Positions 1 to 9,197 of a DNA stretch of 64,000 nt are shown one piece after another. The DNA is taken from the NCBI GenBank assembly GCA_018818165.1, contig JAHISP010000002.1:1-64000 (forward strand), in the 5' to 3' direction. The notes under the pieces were generated by a model, which saw nothing but the letters and a program-made list of their open reading frames with translations, did no database searches and was not told where the DNA came from. Origin of the DNA: Bacteroidota bacterium. GTDB lineage: Bacteria > Bacteroidota > Ignavibacteria > Ignavibacteriales > Melioribacteraceae. The translations under genes were made by a program, and so were the position numbers. Every line of letters begins with the position of its first letter. The stretch's first letter is position 1.

Positions 1-108
1 ATTTTTTACTAACTAAAATATTATTGATTTTTGTTAAGTAAGCAGAATTTGGTAATTTTACACCGCAAAAGAATTAAGACAAAGTTTTATAATCTATAGG
101 ATTTACTA

Positions 109-972
109 ATGGCAAAAATACTCTATAAGGAACAATTATCAGCAGATGTATATTTAATGCGAGTTCATGCACCGCTAATTGTTGAAGAAAGAAAAGCTGG
201 ACAGTTTATTATACTTCAAACAAATGAAGAATTTGGCGAACGTATTCCACTAACAATTGCGGATGCAAACGAAGCCGAAGGTTCAATTACGCTTATTTTT
301 CAAGTTGTTGGAAAAACCACTACAGAACTTTCACAATTTAATGTTGGTGATGATTTACCTGTTTTAGTTGGACCTTTGGGAAAACCAACACATATTGAAA
401 ATTTTGGAAAAGTTGTCTGCGTCGGTGGCGGAATTGGTGTTGCTCCTTTGCATCCAATTGCGCAAGCATTAAAAGCTGCTGGAAATGAAGTTACAACAAT
501 AATTGGTGCAAGAAATAAGGATTTAATTATTCTTGAAAAAGAAATGAAAGCAATTGCTGATAATTTAATTATTTGTACTGATGACGGTTCTTATGGAAGA
601 AAAGATTTAGTTACTGCCCCACTTAAAGAAATTTGCGAAAATGAAGCTACAAAACCAAATATGGTAATTGCAATTGGACCTCCAATTATGATGAAATTCT
701 GCTCTTTAACAACAAAACCTTATGGAGTTTTTACGCAAGTTTCGTTAAACACAATAATGGTTGATGGCACTGGAATGTGCGGCGGTTGCAGAGTTAATGT
801 AGGAAATCAAGTAAAATTTGTTTGTGTTGATGGACCAGAGTTTGACGGACATTTGGTTGATTTTGATAACATGATGGCACGTTTAAGTTCATTTAAAGGA
901 CTTGAAACCGAAGCACTTCATAAATGTAATGTTGATAAAGAATTTGAAGCAAAATTAGAGGAGAAAAAATGA
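109..972 (+). CDS. nfnA: NfnA, FAD/[2Fe-2S] subunit of ferredoxin:NADP oxidoreductase
   Basis: This is the small subunit of the electron-bifurcating NADH-dependent reduced ferredoxin:NADP+ oxidoreductase. The family is also annotated as sulfide/dihydroorotate dehydrogenase-like FAD/NAD-binding protein (SudB). The N-terminal half is a ferredoxin-reductase FAD barrel (RIPLTI near residue 46), followed by a nucleotide-binding fold with GGGIGVAP at about 106-113. The C-terminal iron-sulfur motif is DGTGMCGGC plus a later Cys, with D219, C224, C227 and C239. One Asp with three Cys is the unusual [2Fe-2S] ligand set known for NfnA. The length of 287 residues is normal. The stop overlaps the start of nfnB by four bases (ATGA), so the two are one translationally coupled operon. 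The ATG has no strong Shine-Dalgarno sequence. Confidence 0.9.
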   Translation: MAKILYKEQLSADVYLMRVHAPLIVEERKAGQFIILQTNEEFGERIPLTIADANEAEGSITLIFQVVGKTTTELSQFNVGDDLPVLVGPLGKPTHIENFGKVVCVGGGIGVAPLHPIAQALKAAGNEVTTIIGARNKDLIILEKEMKAIADNLIICTDDGSYGRKDLVTAPLKEICENEATKPNMVIAIGPPIMMKFCSLTTKPYGVFTQVSLNTIMVDGTGMCGGCRVNVGNQVKFVCVDGPEFDGHLVDFDNMMARLSSFKGLETEALHKCNVDKEFEAKLEEKK

Positions 973-2465
973 GTCACCTTTCACAAGCAGAAATTAATGA
1001 ACAAGTAAAAATATTATTTGACCAAATTTTTAATAGAACTACTCCATTAACTAAAAAAGAGCAATTAGCAATTCCTCCACAAATGATGCCTGCCCAAGAT
1101 GAAAATATTCGCAGATACAATTTAGAAGAAGTTGCTGTGGGTTATTCTGCTGAGCAAGCGCGAGTTGAAGCAATGCGTTGCATTCAATGTGCAAAACCAT
1201 CTTGTATTTCTGATTGCCCCGTTTCAATAAATATTCCTGGATTTATAAAACACGTTGCCGAAAATGATTTTCAAAGCGCAATTGATGTTATAAAAGAGAC
1301 TTCCCTGCTTCCTTCAATTTGCGGAAGAGTTTGTCCTCAAGAAACTCAGTGCCAACTTAATTGTGCAACTGGAAAATTCAACAAAAGTGTTGATAAAGCT
1401 GTTGCAATTGGTAGGCTTGAAAGATTTGTTGCCGATTGGGAACGTGAGCAAGGCACAATTAAACCTCCAATTGTAAAACCAGAAACAGGCAAAAAAGTGG
1501 CTATTGTTGGAAGTGGTCCAGCAGGACTTGTAGTTGCAGCCGATGTTCGCCGCGAAGGTCATGATGTTACTCTTTTTGAAGCATTCCACAAACTTGGTGG
1601 AGTTATGCGTTATGGAATTCCAGAATTTAGACTTCCAAATGATATAATTGACCAAGAGGTTTCCACACTTGAAAAAATGGGTGTAAAATTCCAGAAAAAT
1701 TTTGTGGTTGGAAGAACTCGTAAATTACTTGATTTAATGAAAAAAGATGGTTTTGATTCTGTATTTATTGGTACTGGTGCAGGACTTCCAATGTTTATGG
1801 GTATTGCAGGTGAAAATCTTGTTGGAGTTTTTTCTGCTAACGAATATTTAACTCGCGCTAATTTAATGAAAGCTTATGACGAAGAACATTCCGATACTCC
1901 ATTTTTCCATTCCAAAAATGTTGCTGTTCTTGGTGGTGGAAATGTGGCGATGGATTCTGCACGAATGGCTCTTAGACTCGGTGCCGAAAATGTTTATGTT
2001 GTTTATCGCCGAACGGAAGTAGAAATGCCAGCTCGTGTTGAAGAAGTTGAACATGCAAAAGAAGAAGGCGTTCAGTTTTTATTCCTACAAAATGCAAAAA
2101 GTATAAAAGGTAATGAAAAAAGTCGTGTTGTTGGAATGGAATGTTTGCGATATGAACTTGGTGAGCCAGATTCATCAGGTCGCCGCCGTCCAGTTGTAAT
2201 TGAAGGCAGTGAATTTATGCTCGATGTTGATACTGTAATTGTCGCAATTGGAAATGGAAGTAATCCATTAGTCAGCCAAACAACTCCAGAACTTACAGTA
2301 AACAAATGGGGAAATTTGATTGTTGATGATAAAATGAAAACCTCAATTGATGGAATTTATGCTGGTGGCGATATTGTACTTGGAGCCGCAACCGTAATTC
2401 TTGCAATGGGCGAAGGAAGAAAAGCAGCTGCTGCAATTAATGAGTATTTATTAGAAGAAAGATAG
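969..2465 (+). CDS. nfnB: NfnB, large flavin/[4Fe-4S] subunit (GltD-like)
   Basis: This is the large subunit of the Nfn complex. It is homologous to the small subunit of glutamate synthase and is often annotated as homotetrameric NADPH glutamate synthase (gltA). Residues 71-83 (C71, C74, C79, C83) and 118-132 (C118, C122, C128, C132) are the two N-terminal [4Fe-4S] cysteine groups. GSGPAG at 181-186 is the FAD dinucleotide-binding loop, and GGGNVAMDSAR near 320 is the NADP-binding loop. The start overlaps nfnA by four bases. A paralogue, gltD, lies at 54.4-55.8 kb beside gltB, so the copy here, paired with NfnA, is best read as Nfn rather than GOGAT. A hairpin terminator follows. Confidence 0.9.
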   Translation: MSHLSQAEINEQVKILFDQIFNRTTPLTKKEQLAIPPQMMPAQDENIRRYNLEEVAVGYSAEQARVEAMRCIQCAKPSCISDCPVSINIPGFIKHVAENDFQSAIDVIKETSLLPSICGRVCPQETQCQLNCATGKFNKSVDKAVAIGRLERFVADWEREQGTIKPPIVKPETGKKVAIVGSGPAGLVVAADVRREGHDVTLFEAFHKLGGVMRYGIPEFRLPNDIIDQEVSTLEKMGVKFQKNFVVGRTRKLLDLMKKDGFDSVFIGTGAGLPMFMGIAGENLVGVFSANEYLTRANLMKAYDEEHSDTPFFHSKNVAVLGGGNVAMDSARMALRLGAENVYVVYRRTEVEMPARVEEVEHAKEEGVQFLFLQNAKSIKGNEKSRVVGMECLRYELGEPDSSGRRRPVVIEGSEFMLDVDTVIVAIGNGSNPLVSQTTPELTVNKWGNLIVDDKMKTSIDGIYAGGDIVLGAATVILAMGEGRKAAAAINEYLLEER

Positions 2466-2542
2466 TAGATTCTAGAATCAAGAATCAAGACACAAGATGT
2501 TAGACTTAAGATGTTAGGAACAAATAAATTAGTTTATTTAGC

Positions 2543-2572
2543 AAAATGGCAAAGATAAAACTTTGCCATTTT
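2543..2572 (+). terminator. Hairpin terminator after nfnB
   Basis: A perfect 12-bp stem, AAAATGGCAAAG (2543-2554) with CTTTGCCATTTT (2561-2572), has a six-base loop and ends in T-rich DNA 78 bases after the nfnB stop. It fits a Rho-independent terminator for the nfnAB transcript. Confidence 0.8.
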
Positions 2573-2576
2573 CTTT

Positions 2577-2875
2577 AGAGGCTGTGTGAAAAATAAAGAA
2601 CTCACCCTAAATCCCTCTCTTAAAAAGCAATGCTGTCAACTTAATGATCCAAATGTGGCTAAAGCCATTATAATTTTTGTTTTTCTAAAATCAGTTTACT
2701 AAAGTAAACGGCAATTGCCGTCGCTTTTAAGCGACTGGAGAAAAATAAATAGAGAAGAAATGGCTTTAGCCACATTTGAAATGATGAATAGTCTTAAGTT
2801 GACAGCATTGCTTTGTAAGAGAAGGGGCCGGGGGATGAGTTCTAGTGCTTGACTTAAAATTATCACACAGCCTCT
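2577..2875. repeat. Outer inverted repeat enclosing MITE copy 1
   Basis: AGAGGCTGTGTGA (2577-2589) is repeated inverted and exactly at 2863-2875 (TCACACAGCCTCT). It encloses the whole MITE copy 1. Just inside, CCCTCTCTTA and TAAGAGAAGGG form a further imperfect pair. The block is therefore a nest of inverted repeats about 300 bp long, suggesting that one small element inserted into another. Confidence 0.7.
2628..2810. mobile_element. MITE-like element, copy 1 (183 bp, distinct interior)
   Basis: The terminal inverted repeats are CAATGCTGTCAACTTAA at the left and its reverse complement at 2794-2810; the perfect arms run to 2624-2644 and 2794-2814 (21 bp). Inside is a second perfect 20-bp inverted pair (2650-2669 with 2759-2778), then three small adjacent hairpins at 2694-2709, 2710-2719 and 2720-2735. 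The terminal repeat is shared with elements at 17.9 and 41.6 kb, but the interior is unlike theirs. It has no coding capacity. The flanks CTTAAAAAG and CTTTGTAAG could be a decayed 9-bp target duplication (6 of 9 match). Confidence 0.75.
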
Positions 2876-3145
2876 TTAGTAAACGTATTGTTAAATCCAA
2901 AACCTTAAAAATACCCGCAATCTCAAACTAAAAAAAGCGATGCTTACAAAATTATATTGCTCAAAACTAACATATTGAGGAAATTTTGCTTTCTATCTAA
3001 ATAAGTTTTATAATATCTGAAAACAAATCAAATTGCACGTTTTATTGCATATTTTAGTTTTTATAGTAATTAAGTTTTTATAATTTAGTTTACAAAATAT
3101 TTATAATATTAGATATTCTTATCAAGTTAATAATATGGAGAAGTA
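2876..3145. other. Gene-free stretch before the binding protein
   Basis: This is AT-rich sequence between the repeat nest and the next gene. I see no open frame, hairpin or recognisable promoter consensus strong enough to report. GGAG at about 3138-3141 is the ribosome binding site of the following gene. Confidence 0.5.
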
Positions 3146-4375
3146 ATGAAAAGAGTAATTTATTTGTTTTTAGTTTTTAGTATATTTTTAATCAGTTGTA
3201 ACGATTCCAAAATTGTTGACCCGCCAGCTAAACAAAATGAAATTACAATTGGTGTTTTAGTCTCGCTAACAGGAAATTGGTCATCACTTGGAATTACTAC
3301 AAAATCAGCCTTAGAAATTGCCGTAGATGAGATAAATCAAAATTATATGGAAAATGATATAAATCTAAAATTTGTTTTAAAAGTAATTGATACAAAACTT
3401 GACCCAGAATTGGCATATTCCGCAACTCAAGAGCTAATTACTGATGGAGTAGAAATTATAATTGGTCCTCAATCCAGTGCTGAATTATCGAAAATTAAAC
3501 CTTTACTTGATGCAAATAATATTTTCGCTGTTAGTATGAGCAGTACGGCAAGTTCTCTTGCTTTAGCTGGCGACCATATTCTGCGCATTTGTCCTGATGA
3601 TAAACCTGAAGGCGTTGCAATTTCTGCGCTGATGTGGTCAAAAGGAATTAAAAAAGTTATTGCGGTTTATAGGGATGATGATGGTAATATTGGATTAAAA
3701 AGAAGTATGACAAAAAGTTTTATAAATCTCGGTGGAACTGTAATCGATTCGATAAAATACTCAAATGACGATAATATAACAGCAAATCTAATTGACGAAA
3801 TTGTGACAAGTTTAAATACATCAACCAATGCTTCTGAAACTGCAATTTATCTTGCTGGATTTGATGAAATTACTGACATATTTACAATTGCTAAATCAAA
3901 CACTCAACTTTCTTCAACACTTTGGTTTGGAAGTAACGGTTCAGCAATGAGTTCAGCAATTGTTTCAAATGCTGATGCAGCAAGTTTTGCAAATGAAGTT
4001 GAATTTTGCACACCATTATTTGCTCTTTCAGCAGAAAATGAAACAGAATGGAATTCCCTATTCACAGCTATTGAACAAGCAACAGAATTAAAACCAGATG
4101 CATATACTTTTGCAGCTTACGATGCTATTAAAATAGCTTCACTTGCATATGAATCATCCGATAATGGGTTTACAAATTTATTTTCCAATTATGTTACTAT
4201 TTCTACAACTTACAACGGATTAACAGGCTTAACAGAATTTAACTCCGCCGGTGACCGCAAATTTGGAAATTTTACTTTTTTTGAGATTTGTGGAATAAAT
4301 CCAAATTTTTCTTGGGTTTCTGTCGGAAGCTACAATACCTCTACAAATCAACTATTATATACTGGCTGTAATTAA
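3146..4375 (+). CDS. ABC-type branched-chain amino acid-binding lipoprotein
   Basis: This is a Leu/Ile/Val-type periplasmic binding protein (Peripla_BP_6 family) of 409 residues. The N-terminus is a lipoprotein signal with the lipobox LISC (Cys18). The mature part opens with the family's typical GVLVSLTGNWSSLG and later has IIIGPQSSAE and VSMSSTASS, the ligand-binding strand-loop pattern. GGAG lies just upstream of the ATG. No permease or ATPase gene is near, so it is an orphan receptor; the ligand cannot be told. A convergent terminator at 4398-4425 separates it from the permease gene on the other strand. Confidence 0.85.
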   Translation: MKRVIYLFLVFSIFLISCNDSKIVDPPAKQNEITIGVLVSLTGNWSSLGITTKSALEIAVDEINQNYMENDINLKFVLKVIDTKLDPELAYSATQELITDGVEIIIGPQSSAELSKIKPLLDANNIFAVSMSSTASSLALAGDHILRICPDDKPEGVAISALMWSKGIKKVIAVYRDDDGNIGLKRSMTKSFINLGGTVIDSIKYSNDDNITANLIDEIVTSLNTSTNASETAIYLAGFDEITDIFTIAKSNTQLSSTLWFGSNGSAMSSAIVSNADAASFANEVEFCTPLFALSAENETEWNSLFTAIEQATELKPDAYTFAAYDAIKIASLAYESSDNGFTNLFSNYVTISTTYNGLTGLTEFNSAGDRKFGNFTFFEICGINPNFSWVSVGSYNTSTNQLLYTGCN

Positions 4376-4397
4376 ATATCTCAATTCAATATTTTTA

Positions 4398-4425
4398 ACC
4401 GATGGATTGAAAAATATCCATCGGT
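4398..4425. terminator. Bidirectional terminator between convergent genes
   Basis: A 10-bp perfect stem, ACCGATGGAT (4398-4407) with ATCCATCGGT (4416-4425), has an A-rich loop and AT-rich flanks on both sides. It sits between the converging binding-protein gene and codB and can serve both. Confidence 0.75.
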
Positions 4426-4443
4426 ATAAATCTTAACCCAAAC

Positions 4444-5700
4444 TCACTTTTTGATTTTTACTTTTAACCAGTCGAAAAATATATAAAACCAAAAGCCAAA
4501 AATTATTCCAACAATTGGTGGAACAAATGGACTAAAATATGCAGCGCTTGATGCCAAAATGTATGAAATAATTCCCACCCAATTAAATTGTGAAAGATTT
4601 GCATTTTTTAAAAGTGGATAGTTGAATTTATGCTTTACGAAAAAATCCGCCATAATTATTCCTCCAATTGGTGGAATAAAAGTGCCAAGTAAAATAATAA
4701 ATGGAACAAGCCATTGGTACATTCCCAAAATGGCGAGTAAAGTTCCAAACGCTGCACCGATAAAAGTGACTAATTTTCTCTTTTCGGTACGAACAAAATT
4801 ACATCCCGCCACAGAAAAATTGTAAACTGTGTTATCTTGAGTTGTCCAAATGTTTAGAAATAACATAATAATTCCTAAACTTAACAAACCTTGAATTTTA
4901 ATTACATTGACAATATCTGCTTCTTGATACACCAAAGCACCAACTGTTCCAATTAAAATCATAAATCCATTACCGACAAAAAAAGCAATTAAACTTGAGA
5001 AAATGGCAGATTTTCCCGACGAAGCAAATCTAACCCAATTTGTAGCTTGAGTTCCACCACTTGCAAAAGTTCCAAAAACGAGAGTAATTGCAGCACTAAA
5101 AGTAAGTTCGGTTGTTGGAATTACATCTAAAAGTCTGCTAAATCCACCAACATCATTTATTGAAATATAAATGCTAATAAAAATTAGAATAATCATCATT
5201 GGAACGGCAATTATTGATAATTTTTCCAATCCTTTGTAGCCGATTATTGCTGTCCAACAAAATGCGAATCCAAAAAATATCATTAAATAACTCGAATATG
5301 ACTTATCAATTTGCAAGAATTCAGTTAAAATTATTGAAATTGTAGCCGTTCCCCAAGCGTACCAGCCAATTTGAGTAATTCCTAAAACCAAATCAACAAT
5401 TTTGCTTCCAAACTCGCCAAAAGAAAAACGTCCCATCATAACAGTATTTAAACCACTTTTGAACGAAATGTAGCCAAGTGCGGCAACATAAGCCCCAAGC
5501 AACAAATTTCCTAAACCAATAATTAGCAACAAATCGGGAAACAATTTGAAAGCCGTTCCCAAAGTTCCGCCCGCCCACATAGTTGCGGTAAAAAATGTAA
5601 ATCCCAATAAAACGGAGGTTAATGACCAAAAACTTTTCCTGTTTTCTTTTGGAACTTCTTCAAGAGGAAAATCCTCAACCAAACTTTTTTCTTTATTCAT
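4444..5700 (-). CDS. codB: CodB-type nucleobase (cytosine) permease, NCS1 family
   Basis: This is a nucleobase:cation symporter-1 protein of 418 residues, the same size as E. coli CodB. The N-terminal stretch FTFFTATMWAGGTLGT and the following GNLLLGAYVAALGY and GRFSFGEFGS are the CodB signature regions of TM1 to TM3. About twelve hydrophobic segments follow, and the C-terminus is basic. Cytosine is the likely substrate, but other nucleobases are possible because no codA-like deaminase is adjacent. It is transcribed toward the convergent terminator. Confidence 0.85.
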   Translation of the reverse strand: MNKEKSLVEDFPLEEVPKENRKSFWSLTSVLLGFTFFTATMWAGGTLGTAFKLFPDLLLIIGLGNLLLGAYVAALGYISFKSGLNTVMMGRFSFGEFGSKIVDLVLGITQIGWYAWGTATISIILTEFLQIDKSYSSYLMIFFGFAFCWTAIIGYKGLEKLSIIAVPMMIILIFISIYISINDVGGFSRLLDVIPTTELTFSAAITLVFGTFASGGTQATNWVRFASSGKSAIFSSLIAFFVGNGFMILIGTVGALVYQEADIVNVIKIQGLLSLGIIMLFLNIWTTQDNTVYNFSVAGCNFVRTEKRKLVTFIGAAFGTLLAILGMYQWLVPFIILLGTFIPPIGGIIMADFFVKHKFNYPLLKNANLSQFNWVGIISYILASSAAYFSPFVPPIVGIIFGFWFYIFFDWLKVKIKK

Positions 5701-5808
5701 AAACTCTAATTGATAATTGATAATTAAAAATTAGAAATTTTATTTATTATTTCATAATTCATGAGTTTGGTCTGAAAAGGCAATTCTTTTAATTTTAACC
5801 TATAAAAT

Positions 5809-5911
5809 AAACCGTTAAAACGATTATCTCTTAGCCTAAGTTATTATTAACCCACAAGTTAAGTTGTGGGTTAATGGTAAATGAACAAAAATTTTAACGG
5901 TTTTAACCGTT
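5809..5911. repeat. Nested palindromic element
   Basis: The outer arms AAACCGTTAAAA (5809-5820) and TTTTAACGGTTT (5892-5903) are perfect 12-bp inverted repeats. Between them is an 11-bp hairpin, TTAACCCACAA (5847-5857) with TTGTGGGTTAA (5864-5874). The right arm continues into a self-palindrome AACGGTTTTAACCGTT (5896-5911). It lies between two minus-strand genes, downstream of the DUF5916 gene and upstream of codB. It may act as a terminator, but its nested form also resembles a small mobile palindrome. Confidence 0.65.
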
Positions 5912-5967
5912 TACGACCTTTTTAGAATAGCCTAATTAATAATTTGGCTTTAAGTTTTGGTGATATT

Positions 5968-8616
5968 TTACATATTAATCCAATAAGAGAACTTAATTAG
6001 AAAAATGTTATCTGCTTCAGATTCCCAAAGATTTGAGAAATCTTTTCCAAGATGAAATTGACCAGGGTCCTGGAAATTCATTTTGTCGTGAGTCCACACA
6101 AAATAAAGCACCGATCCAGGAAGCACTTCCCATCTCAAAACCGCATTTCCGCGTAGTGACTTAAAATTAAAGTTGGGATTTCTGAACGAAAATGAATCAT
6201 TTGAATTAATATCTGGATTTACCGTGTATTTATCATTTGTTGATTCATAATTAATTGTTGAACCATTTTCGCCATACAAATTTGTTTTGCTTGTGTTTGG
6301 TTCTGCCAATTCTTTGAAATTATCATAATTTCCTACAGAAAATAATGGCTGAATATAAAATTGCAGACTAAATTTTGAATTTAACGTCCAATCGACTCTA
6401 ATATTAGCAGTAATTGTCCTTTGATCCATTTGTCCGAAAATATAGCGCGAGCCAAATGTTGCGGTTGCATTTTCGTCCTTTACTGCAGTAACCCATTGAT
6501 AAACTGAATTAGTATAATAATATTCTGGTTCAACAGAAATATTTAGTTGAGAATCTGGTTTCCATTCAACTTCAAAACTAGCTGAAAAGTCATAACTTCC
6601 AAAAGCATCTTTCCAAAATCCAATTCCTGGCGAAACTACAACTTTCTCTCTTGAATCCGAACTTACATTTAACGCAAAGAACAAGTTATCAGCTAAAGAC
6701 ATTCTTGGTCCGCCACGAGTAATAGTTGTGGAAGTACTTCCAAAATCGTAACCAGCTTCTGCCTGTAAATTCCAATAATTAACAAATTGGACACTTCCAT
6801 TTGAGTAAAATCCGAGTCGAGAAACATTTCCGTCATAATCAGAATTTCTATTAAATCCTAAAAATATGTTTTTATATCTTGTTAAATCATCAGGTTCAAA
6901 CCAGCGATAACCAGTAACAATGTGACCATTAATTCTATCAGCAAACCATTGATAACCCATATCGTTAAATTCAAAACCTGGCGTAGCAGTTCCGATAGCA
7001 GAATTTAAATAGAAATTTCCTTTTTGCTTATTTATTGCAAATCGTGTAAACATTCCAGATAAAGAAGTTAAATTTTCGTCGAGACGCATATTAACTCTGT
7101 CAGGTCTTTGAAAATATCGATATGGCTGCCTTTGAATATTAACAAGAGCATCTTTTGAACCGTGAACGAAAGAGCCAGCAATCATTCCAGTTAAAACATA
7201 CATTTCGTCCTCATCCAAAAATGTCCAGCCATCAACTCCATAAGAATAAGCCTGATCTGTTAATAATGATTTTAGATTTTTGTTTGATAAATCGCGATTA
7301 ACAGCTGTAAAAATCATCCCAATTGCTTGATTTCCTTCATTAAATTCCTTTCTAGTTCTCAAAACGCCATAATGAGTAAGTGGTTCAACTTCCTCTTTAA
7401 TTATATCGTTAGTATTTGTGTAAATTCTTGCGTTTGTTTTTTCGGTAACGGCACTTAAAAGTCCAATTGACCAAGTATCGTCAATTTTTCCAGTCAATTT
7501 TCCCGCACCTAAAATTCGTGTATCAATTGGCTGGTCAACAATTCCGTCAGTTGTTGGATAACCTTGCGGGGTTCTTCCAATTCTTCTGGAATAAAATAAT
7601 GTCGGGTTTCCAAAATTAAATCCCCAATTGCTATTTGTTCCACCAGAACCAAATTGAAAAATATTTTCACCTTCAATGAAAAAAGGACGTTTTTCGTTAA
7701 AATATATTTCATTTGCAGATAAATTTACAACAGCTGGGTCAACTTCAACTTGTCCAAAATCTGGATTTATAGTAACATCAACATTTAAATTACTACCAAT
7801 TCCAAATTTAACATCGGCACCTAAAGATGTTTGATATTGATTTCCTGCATAAAATGGGTCGCCTTCTTTTCCGTGCAAATACTGTCCTTTTTGAACAATA
7901 TAAGGTAAAAATTCAAATCGTTTTTTAGGAATAATTCCGTCTAAACCAGTTAAATCGGCAAAATGTGAAACAAATCCACTTTCCTTTTTAGGTACCATTA
8001 CAAGAAATGACATTTCGTGTTTACGTTTTATATCACGATTTAAATTTATTCCCCAAACCATTTCTTTTGCTTCATTAAATCTTAATTGTGAAAATGGAAT
8101 TTTAATTTCGGCAGTCCAACCTTCTTTATTTACTTCAGTTTTAACTTCCCAAATTCCATCCCAAGAATCGCTCATTCCACCATCATTAAAAAGAGTTCCG
8201 TCACAAATTGAGCCACCTGGATTAACAGCAAAATAATTTCCAGTTCTGTTATCGTTATATGGGTCAATATAAATCCAGAACCAATCAGATTCCACAACAT
8301 TATCTCGACGCATTAAAGTAACATCAATCGAATCTGGGTTTGAATCATAGAATTTTCCACTAAAATACAAATTTTCGCTATCGTGTGAAATCCAAATTTC
8401 GGTCTTTTCGCTTGTAGGTTTGCCTTCATCCGGATCTTTTTGAGTAAATTCTGATAAAGGAGAATTCTGGTAAACCGATTCGGTTAATTTTCCATCAATA
8501 ACCAATGGAGTTTCTATTTTATATGATTTTACTGATTTAGTAGAATCGTCCAATTTTGACCCAAATAAAATACTTGAGAACACAAGAAGAGTAAATAAAG
8601 TAAGATGTTTTTTCAT
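5968..8616 (-). CDS. DUF5916 outer-membrane protein with CBM9-like N-terminus (paralogue 1)
   Basis: This secreted or outer-membrane protein of about 882 residues has a signal peptide (MKKHLTLFTLLVFSS), then a carbohydrate-binding family 9-like domain (IDGKLTESVYQ onward, about 40-230), then a long DUF5916 region whose alternating pattern and aromatic C-terminus (FSYWINM) suggest a beta-barrel. An open frame extends upstream to a TTG at 8646, but the ATG at 8616 has AAGG spaced correctly before it and begins the signal peptide. A close paralogue lies at 41.9-44.6 kb, about four of five residues identical in the first 200. Its function is unknown; binding or import of a glycan is an inference from the CBM9-like domain. 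Confidence 0.8.
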   Translation of the reverse strand: MKKHLTLFTLLVFSSILFGSKLDDSTKSVKSYKIETPLVIDGKLTESVYQNSPLSEFTQKDPDEGKPTSEKTEIWISHDSENLYFSGKFYDSNPDSIDVTLMRRDNVVESDWFWIYIDPYNDNRTGNYFAVNPGGSICDGTLFNDGGMSDSWDGIWEVKTEVNKEGWTAEIKIPFSQLRFNEAKEMVWGINLNRDIKRKHEMSFLVMVPKKESGFVSHFADLTGLDGIIPKKRFEFLPYIVQKGQYLHGKEGDPFYAGNQYQTSLGADVKFGIGSNLNVDVTINPDFGQVEVDPAVVNLSANEIYFNEKRPFFIEGENIFQFGSGGTNSNWGFNFGNPTLFYSRRIGRTPQGYPTTDGIVDQPIDTRILGAGKLTGKIDDTWSIGLLSAVTEKTNARIYTNTNDIIKEEVEPLTHYGVLRTRKEFNEGNQAIGMIFTAVNRDLSNKNLKSLLTDQAYSYGVDGWTFLDEDEMYVLTGMIAGSFVHGSKDALVNIQRQPYRYFQRPDRVNMRLDENLTSLSGMFTRFAINKQKGNFYLNSAIGTATPGFEFNDMGYQWFADRINGHIVTGYRWFEPDDLTRYKNIFLGFNRNSDYDGNVSRLGFYSNGSVQFVNYWNLQAEAGYDFGSTSTTITRGGPRMSLADNLFFALNVSSDSREKVVVSPGIGFWKDAFGSYDFSASFEVEWKPDSQLNISVEPEYYYTNSVYQWVTAVKDENATATFGSRYIFGQMDQRTITANIRVDWTLNSKFSLQFYIQPLFSVGNYDNFKELAEPNTSKTNLYGENGSTINYESTNDKYTVNPDINSNDSFSFRNPNFNFKSLRGNAVLRWEVLPGSVLYFVWTHDKMNFQDPGQFHLGKDFSNLWESEADNIFLIKFSYWINM

Positions 8617-8646
8617 AAATGACCTTGTTCCATAAAATATTTTCAA

Positions 8647-9185
8647 CGTTCTTTAGATGTATTTGTTATTAAAAAGTTCATGTTTTTTTCTAAGTAGCAA
8701 GATATAAGATTAGAGACAAAAGATAAATAACTAAACTTTGCCGTTCACTTTAGAGGCTTTGGGAAACAAACTTATCCCAAAATTTTCGCAATCTCTCAAC
8801 AAAAAGTTATACTTTAAAATTTTACTCCAAAAGAGAGTGTCTCACATTTTCATTAGTAACAAGTAATAACCTTTCATATTATAATTTTACTCTTTTAATT
8901 CCTTATTTATTTCACATATATTATTGTATTTATTAAGGATATTTAATAATTTTTCGAGTGAAATAAATGTTTGTAATTTGTTTTATGTTTTGGGATAACA
9001 AATAAATAAATTTTTTAATTATGATTAACTTTAGTCTTTTTTATAAAAGACATATTTTCACAGTATTTTAAGGTTTTTATTGATAAATGCTTTATTGAGT
9101 AGTTTAATTTAAGTTGGAATTTTTAACACATTTGGAGAATTGAAGAAGCAAGGCTTCTCAAAAACAAACAATATAACAACAATCT
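8647..9185. other. Intergenic region, divergent promoters expected
   Basis: This is about 540 bases between two divergent genes. At 8747-8762 it has CACTTTAGAGGCTTTG, which resembles the outer repeat end near 2.57 kb. A short hairpin GTCTTTT/AAAAGAC occurs at 9035-9052. The rest is AT-rich with no open frame of note. Promoters for both flanking genes must lie here, but none can be assigned with confidence. Confidence 0.5.
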
Positions 9186-9197
9186 ATGGAGAAAAAC

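Noticed and set aside
2577-2875. Structured non-coding RNA at 2.6-2.9 kb
   Set aside because: The extensive pairing is better explained by nested mobile inverted repeats, because the same ends recur elsewhere with different interiors.
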